DNA of 64,000 bases, taken from Mycolicibacterium peregrinum. GTDB taxonomy: Bacteria > Actinomycetota > Actinomycetes > Mycobacteriales > Mycobacteriaceae. The stretch covers positions 62,001 through 126,000 of the forward strand of contig NZ_LZSO01000013.1 of NCBI RefSeq assembly GCF_001665785.1. Direction: 5' to 3'. This document shows positions 1 to 8,708 of the stretch, in pieces; within the stretch, counting starts at the first letter, position 1, and every line of letters begins with the position of its first letter. A model generated the notes under the pieces. It searched no databases, was not told where the DNA came from, and saw nothing but the letters and a program-made list of their open reading frames with translations. Position numbers and translations under genes: made by a program.

Positions 1-2
1 AC

Positions 3-569
3 ACCGAACATGCCCTGATGGTGCACCGCGCAGGCCACCCGCTCAGCTATGCGTTTCGGAGCGACGAGGTAGGCAGCCTTCCGCACACGCCGGTGGCCGA
101 AGCCCCTGGGTACGTGACAGTGCCCTGGGATGCCGTCGACGCGTGGTTCGAAGAGGGACGCAAGCTGGTGCACTACCCGCCGAACCCCTACCACCGGATC
201 GACTGCCGGCCGTCCCGCCGCGGCCTGCGGGTGACGGCCGGCGAGACCGTTCTCGTCGACACCGACGACACCGTGATCGTGTTCGAGACCGCCTTGGAAC
301 CACGCCTCTACGTGGACGCCGCGCTCGTCCGCACCGATCTCCTGCAGCCCAGTTCGACCACGTCGTACTGCAACTACAAGGGCACCGCCGCCTACTGGTC
401 GGCGGTCGTCGGTGACACCGTCATCGCCGACGTGGCGTGGAGTTACCCCGACACCCCTCCGGAGTCCCTGCCCATCCAGGGATTCCTCAGCTTCGACACG
501 ACGCGGGTGGACGTACTCGCCGAGCTCCCTTCCTCGGGGGTGTCGGCAACCTGCGGCTGCGAGCTCTGA
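3..569 (+). CDS. DUF427 domain protein, 5' end outside window
   Basis: The frame is open from the first bases of the window (codons for T-E-H-A-L precede the first ATG at 18), so the gene probably starts upstream. The visible part contains a DUF427 domain at about residues 65-165, recognised by the stretch CNYKGTAAYW (family pattern C-x-YKG-x-A-x-YW) and the preceding PRLYVDAALVRTDLL segment. Many actinobacterial members carry two such domains, and the N-terminal residues here could be the end of a first one. The family has no settled function. It is followed 33 bp later by an SRPBCC gene on the same strand, which may be co-transcribed. Confidence 0.8.
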   Translation, partial: TEHALMVHRAGHPLSYAFRSDEVGSLPHTPVAEAPGYVTVPWDAVDAWFEEGRKLVHYPPNPYHRIDCRPSRRGLRVTAGETVLVDTDDTVIVFETALEPRLYVDAALVRTDLLQPSSTTSYCNYKGTAAYWSAVVGDTVIADVAWSYPDTPPESLPIQGFLSFDTTRVDVLAELPSSGVSATCGCEL

Positions 570-602
570 CCACACCGGGAATACCGAGGAAGGCGAACAA
601 CA

Positions 603-1088
603 TTGGGCATCGTGACGACCAGTTCCGAAACCGCGTTCACACAATCGGCGGCGGAGGTCTATGACTTCGTCACCAATCCGGCGAACTGGGTGAAGACCTA
701 CCCGGGGAGCGCGCACATCGGCGGATTACCTGAGCGGCTGCCGCTGGAGGTCGGCGACACCTGGACCGAGGCCGGCCCCGACGGCACGCAGATATACACC
801 TGGCACCTGGCGATCGCCATGCGACCGCGGATGTGGGTGTTCAACTCGGTTGGCCGGCTCGGCCACGATGCTGACGGCAACGGCGGTAAAGAAGGCCGCA
901 TCACCGTGCAGTACCAGTTCACCCGACCGGGCAACGACATCACGCTGTTCAATCGCACGATGACCATCGAGGCCTACAAAGATGCGCCGCTGCCGGATGC
1001 GCTGTTCCGCGTGGTCAACCCGGCGAACATCGACGCCTATCACGCCGCTGTGGCCCGGGAGTTGAGCGCGAATCAAGCTAGCGGCTGA
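603..1088 (+). CDS. SRPBCC family (polyketide cyclase/START-like) protein
   Basis: This 161-residue protein has the small SRPBCC layout: an N-terminal strand followed by AAEVYDFVTNPANW (the first helix region of the fold), then alternating strands and a long C-terminal helix (PANIDAYHAAVAREL). Such proteins bind hydrophobic ligands in a deep cavity; the ligand cannot be told from sequence. The start is TTG at 603 after a purine-rich GAGGAAGG; a GTG at 612 in the same frame is the alternative. It lies 33 bp after the DUF427 gene and converges on the ATPase gene with an 8-bp gap. Confidence 0.75.
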   Translation: MGIVTTSSETAFTQSAAEVYDFVTNPANWVKTYPGSAHIGGLPERLPLEVGDTWTEAGPDGTQIYTWHLAIAMRPRMWVFNSVGRLGHDADGNGGKEGRITVQYQFTRPGNDITLFNRTMTIEAYKDAPLPDALFRVVNPANIDAYHAAVARELSANQASG

Positions 1089-1096
1089 GCCGCGGA

Positions 1097-2332
1097 TCAG
1101 ACGCCCGCGCCGCCCTCGAAATCGTCGGACAGGGCCGCCGCCAACTGCAGGGTGCGGCGCCGGAACGCCGGGCGCAGCAGGTCGAAGTGGATCTCGGTGC
1201 CCGCGGCGATGTGCTTGTCCCAGGGCAGCACGAACACCCGGCCCGGGGCCACGTGCTTCTGGAACTGGTGCACCAGGTCGCCGGTGTTCACGTTGGGTTT
1301 GCGGGGGCCGACGTGGTTGACCACCACGCAGGAGCGGTTGAGTAGGTCCTGGTAGCCGTTGTGGCGCAGCCAGTCCATGGTCACCGCGGCCTGGCGGGCA
1401 CCGTCGATCGAGGCGCTGGCCACGATGACCGCGCTCGAAACCGTCGCCAGTACGCCACGGCCCGCCGGTGCGAACATGTCGGCCGCGCAGTCCGCCAACA
1501 CCAGGTTGTAGTGCTTGGAGACAGCCGCGGTGGCCGCATTCCAGTCGGCGTCGTTGAAGGCCCGGCTGGCGCCGCTGTACTCGTCGCTGGACAGCACCTC
1601 CAGCTTCGACTCGTTCATGCTGGTGTAGGCCCGGACATCGTTGTAACGCGACAGGTCCTTGGCGGCCAGGAGATCGCTCACCGTCGCCGCGGACTGCCGT
1701 CCGGCCCGGTCGGCCAGATTGCCGCCGGCCGGGTCGGCGTCGACGGCGAGGATCCGGTCACCCCGAACCGCGCTCAGAACCGATCCGAGGGCCACGGTGA
1801 CGGCGGTCTTGCCCACGCCGCCCTTCAGGCCGAAGACACCGATCTGGTGGGACTCACGGGCGGTGCGGCGCACCCTGGCGTAGAGGTCCAGTTCGTAGAG
1901 TTCGTCGCGGGACAGCCCGAGGTTGAGGCGGGTGGTGACATAGACCGCCCGCCGCCAGCCGCGCCGTGGCTGCATCTTGACCGAGGAGCGCACGCCGACG
2001 CGGGAGAGATTGTCGATGGCGCGGGGCTCGCCCGGAGCGGCCGCCGGGACCGGTTGTTCCAGGATCCAGCTCCCGGCCGAGGACGACCCGCTGATCGGGC
2101 GGCCCGGAACCGGCGGGAGCTTGGTGGTGATCTCCGATTCGCGGGGGGCGGCGAAATTCGAGGTCAGAACGATGGGAGGAGTCGATACCCTGGCGTCGCC
2201 GTGGCGGGACCGTCCACTCGGCAGCGCCGCGACCGGTCCGCCCAGCAGGGCGTCAAGTCCGCCGTATCCCAGAGGTTCCCTGGCGTGTTTGGCGTCGCCG
2301 GAGTACATGAGCCGGTCGTCGTCGGCCGACAT
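1097..2332 (-). CDS. MinD/ParA-like ATPase with disordered N-terminus (EspI type)
   Basis: A 411-residue protein. Residues 1 to about 115 are low complexity, rich in P, G, S and A. Residues 160-400 form a SIMIBI-class ATPase domain with the deviant Walker A motif KGGVGKT at 170-176, the DADPAGGN segment after it and the switch-like LADCAAD later. This long disordered leader plus MinD-like domain is typical of mycobacterial EspI/Rv3888c-type proteins linked to type VII secretion. No ESX genes are visible here, so the role is inferred from the family only. It stands alone between convergent and unrelated genes. Confidence 0.8.
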   Translation of the reverse strand: MSADDDRLMYSGDAKHAREPLGYGGLDALLGGPVAALPSGRSRHGDARVSTPPIVLTSNFAAPRESEITTKLPPVPGRPISGSSSAGSWILEQPVPAAAPGEPRAIDNLSRVGVRSSVKMQPRRGWRRAVYVTTRLNLGLSRDELYELDLYARVRRTARESHQIGVFGLKGGVGKTAVTVALGSVLSAVRGDRILAVDADPAGGNLADRAGRQSAATVSDLLAAKDLSRYNDVRAYTSMNESKLEVLSSDEYSGASRAFNDADWNAATAAVSKHYNLVLADCAADMFAPAGRGVLATVSSAVIVASASIDGARQAAVTMDWLRHNGYQDLLNRSCVVVNHVGPRKPNVNTGDLVHQFQKHVAPGRVFVLPWDKHIAAGTEIHFDLLRPAFRRRTLQLAAALSDDFEGGAGV

Positions 2333-2412
2333 AGTTACCTCTCAATCGCTTACTCGCTCCCGACGTACCCGGGTTGACCCCTCGGGCGTGCCGTAGCCAT
2401 CGTCGCACCGGC

Positions 2413-2432
2413 CGCACGGATTTGTCCGTGCG
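2413..2432. terminator. hairpin downstream of the catabolic operon
   Basis: CGCACGGA and TCCGTGCG form perfect 8-bp arms around a TTTG loop, 77 bp after the stop codon of the last operon gene (2509). There is no run of T on the operon strand, so it is a candidate transcript end or stabilising hairpin rather than a classical terminator. The rest of the 2333-2508 gap shows nothing clear. Confidence 0.4.
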
Positions 2433-2508
2433 AAATCCGGCTAGAACAGACCTGCATTATTGCCCACAACGTCGATCGCAACCACCGCCGAGCTGGCCAG
2501 CTACCGCG

Positions 2509-3432
2509 TCATCCGTGCAGGATGCGGCGTAACGCCGCACCTTGCAGCGCGAAAAGTTGGTGGCTGACCTCCCACTCGGGAAGCAACGAATCGAACCCGT
2601 GGCAAGTCCCGGGAAACAGATGCAGTTCGGTGGCAACGCCCTCGGCCAGCAGCCTGCGCGCATAGTCGAGTGCCTCGTCGCGCAGCGGATCGAGTTCCGC
2701 GCAGGTGATCAGTGCCGGCGCCACACCAGCCAGGGTCGCGGCTCGGGCGGGCACCGCCGCCTCCGGAAGGTCCCTCGCACCCGCATAGTGCCGCCACATC
2801 GCCGCCGTCGCCGGACCGTCGAAGCCCGGGGTGTCGGAGAATTCCTGCTTGGACGGGGTGGGCCGGTCGTCGAGGACCGGCTGATGCAGCGCCTGGAACA
2901 CGATCGGCGGAGCGAAACCGGCTGCGGAGTGCTGCGCCAGCAGCGCGGCCAGTGCGCCGCCGGCGCTGGTACCGGCAACTGCGATGCGGCCGGCATCGAT
3001 GTCGAGTTCCCCGGCCAGTGTGGCGGCCCAGTTGAGCACCACCATCGCGTCGTCGAAAGCGGCCGGATACGGATAATCGGGCGCGAGCCGGTAGTCCATC
3101 GCGATCACCGTGCACCGGGCCCGCCGGGCCAACTCCACGCATTGGATCTGATCGGTGTCGAGGTTGCCGAGGACGAAGGCACCCGAATGGCAGTAGACGA
3201 CAGCCGGCGACGGCGACGGTCCACCGCGGTAGATCCGTACCGGGATGGTGCGCCGCCCGAGTGCGACGCGAGCCCCGACGATCTCCACACCGGGGGTGTC
3301 CAGGACCTGCGCAGCGTCCCGCCGCCGCTGATCCAGCGAGGTACGCACCACGCCAAGCTGATCGGTGCTCAGGTCGGTCCGGGCCTCGGCGAATCCGTGT
3401 AACGCGGGGTCGAGGCGCTCCAGCCAGGCCAT
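2509..3432 (-). CDS. alpha/beta hydrolase, hormone-sensitive-lipase type esterase
   Basis: A 307-residue serine hydrolase of the HSL/acetyl-hydrolase family. The nucleophile lies in GTSAGG (Ser156), with Asp248 in ELDPLRDEA and His278 in CHGF completing the usual triad. The oxyanion motif, normally HGGG or HGGA, reads HSGA at 82-85. It is the last gene of the minus-strand operon beginning at 9413 and follows the Baeyer-Villiger monooxygenase by 3 bp. In such operons the esterase or lactonase opens the ester made by the monooxygenase; this is inference from context. Start ATG at 3432. Confidence 0.85.
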   Translation of the reverse strand: MAWLERLDPALHGFAEARTDLSTDQLGVVRTSLDQRRRDAAQVLDTPGVEIVGARVALGRRTIPVRIYRGGPSPSPAVVYCHSGAFVLGNLDTDQIQCVELARRARCTVIAMDYRLAPDYPYPAAFDDAMVVLNWAATLAGELDIDAGRIAVAGTSAGGALAALLAQHSAAGFAPPIVFQALHQPVLDDRPTPSKQEFSDTPGFDGPATAAMWRHYAGARDLPEAAVPARAATLAGVAPALITCAELDPLRDEALDYARRLLAEGVATELHLFPGTCHGFDSLLPEWEVSHQLFALQGAALRRILHG

Positions 3433-3435
3433 GGC

Positions 3436-4956
3436 TCAGCCGTCCGTCCGATCGGCGGCCGCGGTGAGCCGGGCCGGGTAGTTGATGGGCGGTTCGAAAG
3501 TGTAGTCCGCGGACCGGAACCTGCGGGTCATCGACCAGAAAGCTCGGGCGCTGCGCGGCCACTGGGTGACCACCCGGCCGCTCGGCGCCCGGAAGTAACT
3601 GCTGCACCGGGTCAGCCACACGGTGCCCTGCATCCACCGGTCGATGTCGGCGAGAAACGCGGCCATCGCGCCGGGACGCACCGCCACATAGGACTTGCGT
3701 TTGCGCCGAAGGTGTTTGAGTGCCCGCACCACGTAGCGGGCCTGCGCCTCGAGGATGAAGATGACGCTGTTGGAGCCGACATTGGTGTTCGGCCCGTACA
3801 GCATGAAGAAGTTCGGGAAGCCCGGCACGGCCATTCCCAGGTACGCGAATGCCCCGTCACTCCAGGTGTCGTGCAGCGACGCCCCGCCTTCTCCGGTCAC
3901 CTCGATCTGGCCCAGGTAATCGGCCGCCGCATAACCGGTGGCGCACACCACCACATCGACGTCGAGCTCCCGGCCGTCCTCGGTCACCAGGGACCGGGAC
4001 CGCAGTGCACGAGCCGGGCTGGACACCACCTCGACGTTGGGCTTGGTCAACGTCGCGATGAAATCCGGGGAGAACACCAGTCTCTTGCACCCCAGAGGGT
4101 GGTCCGGGGTGAGCCGGGCCCGCAATTCCTCGTCGGCGACGGTCGATTCGAGGAGGTTGAGCGCAACCGCCTTGAACTCCTGGGTCTTGTCGCTGCCGTT
4201 CTCGATGACCGCGATGTTGGATTCACTGCGCAGCCACAGCCGGGTCCGGTAGATCTTCTTCGCGAACGGCACGTGGGCGAACAGCCAACGTTCCCGCTCG
4301 GTGTACGGGCGATCGGGCTTCGGCAGCACCCAGGTTGCCGAACGCTGCACCGAGTACACCTTCTCAGCCACCTTGGCCAACTCCGGAACCACTTGGGACG
4401 CAGTCGATCCGGTCCCGAGCACCGCTACGCGAGCACCCGCGAGGTCGACGTCGTGGTCCCACTCGGCGGTGTGCATGATGGTGCCGGTGAACGGCTCCTC
4501 GGCGACCAGATCCGGTTGCAGCGGCTGGGTGAACAGGCCGATCGCCGACACCACGATGTCGAATCGGTGCTGCCCGCCCGAGGCCGTGGTCAACAGCCAA
4601 CTGTTGGTGTCGGCATTCCACCGCGCCGAGGTGATCTCGGTGTTCAGCTGCAGATGCGGACCCAACCGGTGGCGCTCGGCGCAGCGCTCGAAGTACTCGA
4701 GGATCTCCGGTTGCCCCGCCCACAGCCGGCTCCAGTCGGCATTGAGATCGAACGAATACGAGTAGAGGTGCGACTTCACGTCGCAGGCCAGACCTGGGTA
4801 CGTGTTGATCCGCCATGTCCCGCCGACCCCGTCCTCGCGGTCGAAGATCGTGAAGTCGTCAAAACCGGCCCTCTTCAGGAAGATTCCGAGCGCCAGCCCA
4901 CCCGGACCGGCTCCGATGATCCCGACTGACAGTTTTGAACCGGGCATCTGCGTCAT
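3436..4956 (-). CDS. flavin-containing (Baeyer-Villiger type) monooxygenase
   Basis: A 506-residue FAD/NADPH enzyme. It has the FAD-binding GAGPGGLA at about residues 15-22, the Baeyer-Villiger fingerprint F-x-G-x3-H-x3-W-D at 156-167 (FTGTIMHTAEWD), and a second dinucleotide motif GTGSTA at about 181. Type I Baeyer-Villiger enzymes insert oxygen next to a ketone, giving an ester or lactone. The start is the ATG at 4956, overlapping the SDR stop as ATGA; the open frame extends further upstream but only as a shadow of the SDR gene. It sits between an SDR (which could make the ketone) and an esterase (which could open the product). Confidence 0.9.
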   Translation of the reverse strand: MTQMPGSKLSVGIIGAGPGGLALGIFLKRAGFDDFTIFDREDGVGGTWRINTYPGLACDVKSHLYSYSFDLNADWSRLWAGQPEILEYFERCAERHRLGPHLQLNTEITSARWNADTNSWLLTTASGGQHRFDIVVSAIGLFTQPLQPDLVAEEPFTGTIMHTAEWDHDVDLAGARVAVLGTGSTASQVVPELAKVAEKVYSVQRSATWVLPKPDRPYTERERWLFAHVPFAKKIYRTRLWLRSESNIAVIENGSDKTQEFKAVALNLLESTVADEELRARLTPDHPLGCKRLVFSPDFIATLTKPNVEVVSSPARALRSRSLVTEDGRELDVDVVVCATGYAAADYLGQIEVTGEGGASLHDTWSDGAFAYLGMAVPGFPNFFMLYGPNTNVGSNSVIFILEAQARYVVRALKHLRRKRKSYVAVRPGAMAAFLADIDRWMQGTVWLTRCSSYFRAPSGRVVTQWPRSARAFWSMTRRFRSADYTFEPPINYPARLTAAADRTDG

Positions 4957-5696
4957 CCGATCTGCAGACATTGGCCGCCGTCGATGACGAGCTCCGAACC
5001 GGTGATGAACGCCGCCTGGTCGGACAACAGGAACGCCACCGCGTCGGCCATCTCGCTCGGCTTGCCCAGGCGCCCCAACGTGGCCCGCTCCGCCAGCCGG
5101 GCCTGGGTGGACTCGTCGAGCATCGGCGTCTCGACGGGGCCGGGAAAGATCGAGTTGACCCGGATCCCGTGACGGCCGAGTTCGGCAGCCGCCACCTGAG
5201 TGAGCCCGCGCAATGCCCACTTCGACGAACCGTAGGCCGCGTGGTGCGGAAACGGGCGAATCGCGCCGGTGCTGCAGGTGTTCACCACCGCGGCGTTGTC
5301 CGCCCGCCGCAGCGGTTCGAGCGCTGCCTGCAGACCCAGGAACGGCCCCAGGCAGTTCACTCGCCACAAGCCCTCGAAACCGCTCGGGGTCTCCTCGGCG
5401 ATCGAGGCACTGTGCAGCACCCCGGCGTTGTTCACCAGTGCGTTGAGCCCGCCAAATCGAGCCACGGTGGCCGATACGGCGGCCTGCCAGTGCTCTGCCG
5501 ATGTCACGTCGAGCTCGACAGTCAACACATCGTCGCCGAACTCGGTTGCAGTAGGGGTGAGTTCGTCGATCAGATGGTCCCCCGCGGTCACCCGGTAGCC
5601 GTCGGTCACCAGCCTGCGCACGATGGCCGCGCCCTGGCCCCGGGCGGCACCGGTCACCAGCGCGACGCGGCTGCCGTGCCCTGCTCCTGCGTTCAG
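4953..5696 (-). CDS. SDR family oxidoreductase, likely CTG start
   Basis: A short-chain dehydrogenase with cofactor motif TGAARGQG, the NNAG motif and the catalytic Y-x3-K in YGSSK. The first ATG/GTG/TTG in frame is GTG at 5657, but starting there would cut off the first beta strand (RVALVTG), which is needed for NAD(P) binding. Thirteen codons upstream a CTG at 5696 overlaps the aldolase stop as CTGA and lies 6 bp after a strong GAGGAGG ribosome site, giving a 247-residue protein of normal family length. CTG is therefore the best start. It probably oxidises an alcohol to a ketone before the Baeyer-Villiger step. Confidence 0.85.
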   Translation of the reverse strand: MNAGAGHGSRVALVTGAARGQGAAIVRRLVTDGYRVTAGDHLIDELTPTATEFGDDVLTVELDVTSAEHWQAAVSATVARFGGLNALVNNAGVLHSASIAEETPSGFEGLWRVNCLGPFLGLQAALEPLRRADNAAVVNTCSTGAIRPFPHHAAYGSSKWALRGLTQVAAAELGRHGIRVNSIFPGPVETPMLDESTQARLAERATLGRLGKPSEMADAVAFLLSDQAAFITGSELVIDGGQCLQIG

Positions 5697-6505
5697 TTGT
5701 AGCCTCCTCGTTCGGCGCCGGTCACGGCCTGCCCTGGGGCAGACGGACCGTCGGTATTTCCTGTTGCCTCGTTGAGGTGTTCGGTGGCACCACGGCGCAG
5801 CGCCTGCGATTCCGAGGCCAGCGTGATCATCTGGAACCCCAAGTCGGCGATGGTCTTTCCGAGATTTCCTGCGCCGGCATGGATCCCGGAGACCAGTCCG
5901 GCCGCATGGGCGGCAGTCCGGATCTCGAGCATCGCTGCCCGCACCTCGGGGTGCGTCCAGGCATCGGATGGTTGGTAACCCATCGAGATGGCCAGATCGG
6001 CCGGGCCGACGTAGATCCCGGTGAGGCCGGGCACCGCGCAGATCTCGTCGGCAGCGGCCAGCCCCCGTACGGTCTCGATCATCGCGAACACACTCACCCG
6101 GGCTTCCAGCGCTGCGGTGTCGTGTCCCAGACCGGCCCGCAGCGGCCCGAAGCTGCGTATCCCGGCCGGCGCATATCGCGTGGCCGCCACCGCCGCAGCG
6201 GCCTGCTCGGCCGATTCCACCATCGCGATGATCACCGCGTCAGCGCCGGCGTCGAGCACCCGGCCGATCGGTGCGGGATCGGCCGAGGGCAGGCGAACGG
6301 CGGTGGCGATCGGGACGTGTTCAAGCCGTCGCAACAGCAACGCCACATCCGCATCGTCGAGATAGCCGTGCTGAACGTCGAATCCGACGTAGTGGTAGCC
6401 GGCCGCGGCGAACTCCTCGGGACCGAGGATCGTCGGCCCGACCACCCAGCCGCCCCAGACGTGGGCGTTGGACGCCAACGCGTCCTGCAGTCGACTGGGG
6501 TTCAT
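5693..6505 (-). CDS. HpcH/HpaI-type aldolase
   Basis: A 270-residue class II aldolase family protein. Recognisable elements are the YHYVGFDVQHG segment, the metal-binding glutamate in FAMIET and the aspartate in IYVGPADLA. Family members cleave 2-keto-3-deoxy or 4-hydroxy-2-oxo acids to pyruvate (or a related oxo acid) plus an aldehyde. The gene overlaps its upstream neighbour (alcohol dehydrogenase) by 4 bp and its downstream neighbour (SDR) by 4 bp, so translation is coupled. The aldehyde it releases could feed the aldehyde dehydrogenase at 22120, an inference from the shared regulatory element. Confidence 0.88.
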   Translation of the reverse strand: MNPSRLQDALASNAHVWGGWVVGPTILGPEEFAAAGYHYVGFDVQHGYLDDADVALLLRRLEHVPIATAVRLPSADPAPIGRVLDAGADAVIIAMVESAEQAAAAVAATRYAPAGIRSFGPLRAGLGHDTAALEARVSVFAMIETVRGLAAADEICAVPGLTGIYVGPADLAISMGYQPSDAWTHPEVRAAMLEIRTAAHAAGLVSGIHAGAGNLGKTIADLGFQMITLASESQALRRGATEHLNEATGNTDGPSAPGQAVTGAERGGYN

Positions 6506-7470
6506 CGGGTGATCGCAATCTTGACGCGCCCGGGCACTGGCCGACAGGCCAGTTCGAATGCCGCCTGCACATCGTCCGAGGCGAAAGTGTGGGTCACGTA
6601 GCTGGGCAACAAGGCGGGATGCTCCCTGGCGAACTCGTCGGCCTGGCGCAGCACACGTTGACGGTCCAGTGTCACACCAGATTTCAGGGTCAGGTTGTAC
6701 CGCAACATGGTGCGCATGCTGATCGGATAGCTGTCGTCGTCGGGCACCCCGAAGTAGAACACCGTGCCCCCGAACGCGGCCGCCTCCAGGGCATGATTGA
6801 GCGTGGCGACCTGATGTCCGACCGCCTCGATCACGACATCGGGCCTACCGGTGGGCCCCAGGTGCCGAACCCAGCGGTCGCTGGTGGCCCGGATCGGCGT
6901 GTCGACACCGAACTGGCTGCTCACCGAGCAGCGGTCCACCGGATCCACACCGGTGACCTGCGCCGCGCCGAAAGCCTTCGCCACGTAGGAGAACAGCAGG
7001 CCGATAGAACCCTGCCCGATGACGGCGACGTGGCGGCCCTTCAGGTCCGGCAGCTGCTCGACGGCGTAGAGGACACATGCCAGCGGTTGCAGTCCGACGG
7101 CACGCTCCGGGGTCAGCGCCGGGTCGTAGGCCACCAACCCGGCTCCGTCGGCGACCACGCGTCCCATCAGACCGTCGAAGCCCGAGGCCCAGCCGACCAC
7201 CCGCTCCCCCGGCCGGTGGTCCGGATGACGGCTGGCCAGCACCTCACCGACGATCTCGTGGATCGGGAAGCCGGTCATCTCGGCTGCGCAGCACCCGGTG
7301 TCGCCCGGCAACTTGCCCTGGGTGCCGCGGAACCCCGGCAGGTCGCTGCCGCAGATCCCGGCGGCCAGGAAGTCGAGCAGTACCTGACCGTCGGCCAGTG
7401 ATTCCGCTGAGGGCTCTGAAACCTCTTGCCTTTCAAACGTGTACGGGGCGACGAGCCGGTAGGACCACAC
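6502..7470 (-). CDS. zinc-type medium-chain alcohol dehydrogenase
   Basis: A 322-residue MDR-family dehydrogenase. It shows the catalytic zinc cysteine in GICGSD, a His-Glu pair in PIHEIVGEV, and the Rossmann motif GQGSIG. The four-cysteine structural zinc lobe of classical alcohol dehydrogenases is not apparent. The start is GTG at 7470, 6 bp after a GGAGG box that lies in the end of the P450 gene; the open frame upstream of it is P450 shadow. It sits in the operon directly after the P450 and is likely to oxidise the hydroxylated product, with the exact substrate unknown. Confidence 0.85.
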   Translation of the reverse strand: MWSYRLVAPYTFERQEVSEPSAESLADGQVLLDFLAAGICGSDLPGFRGTQGKLPGDTGCCAAEMTGFPIHEIVGEVLASRHPDHRPGERVVGWASGFDGLMGRVVADGAGLVAYDPALTPERAVGLQPLACVLYAVEQLPDLKGRHVAVIGQGSIGLLFSYVAKAFGAAQVTGVDPVDRCSVSSQFGVDTPIRATSDRWVRHLGPTGRPDVVIEAVGHQVATLNHALEAAAFGGTVFYFGVPDDDSYPISMRTMLRYNLTLKSGVTLDRQRVLRQADEFAREHPALLPSYVTHTFASDDVQAAFELACRPVPGRVKIAITR

Positions 7471-7471
7471 G

Positions 7472-8701
7472 TCATACCTCCACAGGAATGTTGTTCCAGC
7501 CCCACTGGAAACTCGACGGCGGCCGCGATGCCGCGGACTCGTCGATGTGGTAGTCGGGCACACGTTTGAGGAATTCCTGGATCATGATGGTGATCTCCAA
7601 GCGGGCCACGTGGACGCCGAGGCAGAAGTGCTGTCCGTGGCCGAACGACAACAGCCGTTCGATGCGCCTGTTCCACACGAAGTCATCCGGGTTCTCGTAT
7701 TCGCGTTCATCCCGGGCCGCCGAGGCCAGCAGGGTGATGACCCGCTGGCCAGGGTTGATCGTGGTGCCGTGAATGGTGTAGGGCCGCCGGACCGTTCGGG
7801 CGAACCACTGTGCGGGTGCACTGTGCCGGATGATCTCTTCCCTGGCGATCGGCACATTGCCTTCGAGATCGGATCGGACCTCGGCCAGTTGGTCAGGGTG
7901 GCGCAGCAGTTGCCACAGCCCGGTCGCGGTGATCTTGGGAACGGTCTCGGTGCCGCCGATGAACACTCCGAGCATCTGCACGGCGGCTTCCATGTCGCCG
8001 AAAGCCGAGCCGTCGGGCAACCGGAACTCGATCAGGGCGTCGGCGATCGGCACGCTGCCGTCGTGCCCTTCTGCACGCCGGCGTTCGATGATCGGGGTGA
8101 GGTAGGACAGGTAGCCAGGCCGCGCGTTGCCGACCTCGACTCCTTCCCCAGGCTGCGCGAGGCTGCCTGCGTTGACCGTCGCCAGCACATCCGGCGCGAG
8201 ATCGACTGGCAATCCGACGAATTCGCAGACCATCGCGGCCGCGACGATGCCTCCATAGTCCTGCGTGAGGTCGAAGGTGCCGCGCGGCAGCAGCTCGTCC
8301 AGGCGCTCGTTGGCCAACGTGCGGATCCGCTCGGCCAGCTTGGCCGCCGACCGCGGCCGGAACTGTGCCGAGGTGCAGCGCCGCACGTTCTCGTAGAGCG
8401 GAGAATCGAAGTTGGCGTGGAAGGGCATCGGATGCACCGGCGGGTCGGGGACCGGGCCGTCGTTGCGGTGCGCCAGCACGTTCGCGGCCGGCAGGGTCCC
8501 CTCCGACGCCACGAAGGTCCCGTCGTTGAGTCCGAGCATGTTCCAGATGTCGTCGAACCGGGACAGCGCGTAGGTGTCCCATTTGTCGATGTAGTACACC
8601 GGGTACTCGTCGCGCAGGATCCGGTAGTACGGCAGCGGGTTGGCCATCACGTCCGGATCGAACGGATCGTAGGTGAAATCCTGCAGCACAGGCTGATTCA
8701 C
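7472..8701 (-). CDS. cytochrome P450 (first of three)
   Basis: A 409-residue soluble bacterial P450. The I-helix oxygen-binding motif appears as GGTET, the K-helix E-x-x-R as EEIIR, and the haem-binding loop as FGHGQHFCLG with the cysteine thiolate near residue 360. It follows the 234-residue alpha/beta-barrel protein by 7 bp and ends one base before the alcohol dehydrogenase start. It needs electrons from a ferredoxin; the only one in the window is at 14647. A hydroxylation opening the pathway is likely but the substrate is unknown. Confidence 0.92.
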   Translation of the reverse strand: MNQPVLQDFTYDPFDPDVMANPLPYYRILRDEYPVYYIDKWDTYALSRFDDIWNMLGLNDGTFVASEGTLPAANVLAHRNDGPVPDPPVHPMPFHANFDSPLYENVRRCTSAQFRPRSAAKLAERIRTLANERLDELLPRGTFDLTQDYGGIVAAAMVCEFVGLPVDLAPDVLATVNAGSLAQPGEGVEVGNARPGYLSYLTPIIERRRAEGHDGSVPIADALIEFRLPDGSAFGDMEAAVQMLGVFIGGTETVPKITATGLWQLLRHPDQLAEVRSDLEGNVPIAREEIIRHSAPAQWFARTVRRPYTIHGTTINPGQRVITLLASAARDEREYENPDDFVWNRRIERLLSFGHGQHFCLGVHVARLEITIMIQEFLKRVPDYHIDESAASRPPSSFQWGWNNIPVEV

Positions 8702-8708
8702 GGCAGTC

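Noticed and set aside
1361..2377. Long plus-strand open frame opposite the MinD/ParA-like gene
   Set aside because: It is an antisense shadow created by high GC at third codon positions; composition is R/G/P-rich with no recognisable motifs.
3712..4929. 405-codon plus-strand open frame opposite the Baeyer-Villiger gene
   Set aside because: Antisense shadow; the minus-strand frame carries all FAD and fingerprint motifs.
4957..5367. N-terminal extension of the monooxygenase frame
   Set aside because: It lies inside the SDR gene in another frame and precedes the proper FAD-binding start; the ATGA overlap at 4953-4956 gives the natural start.
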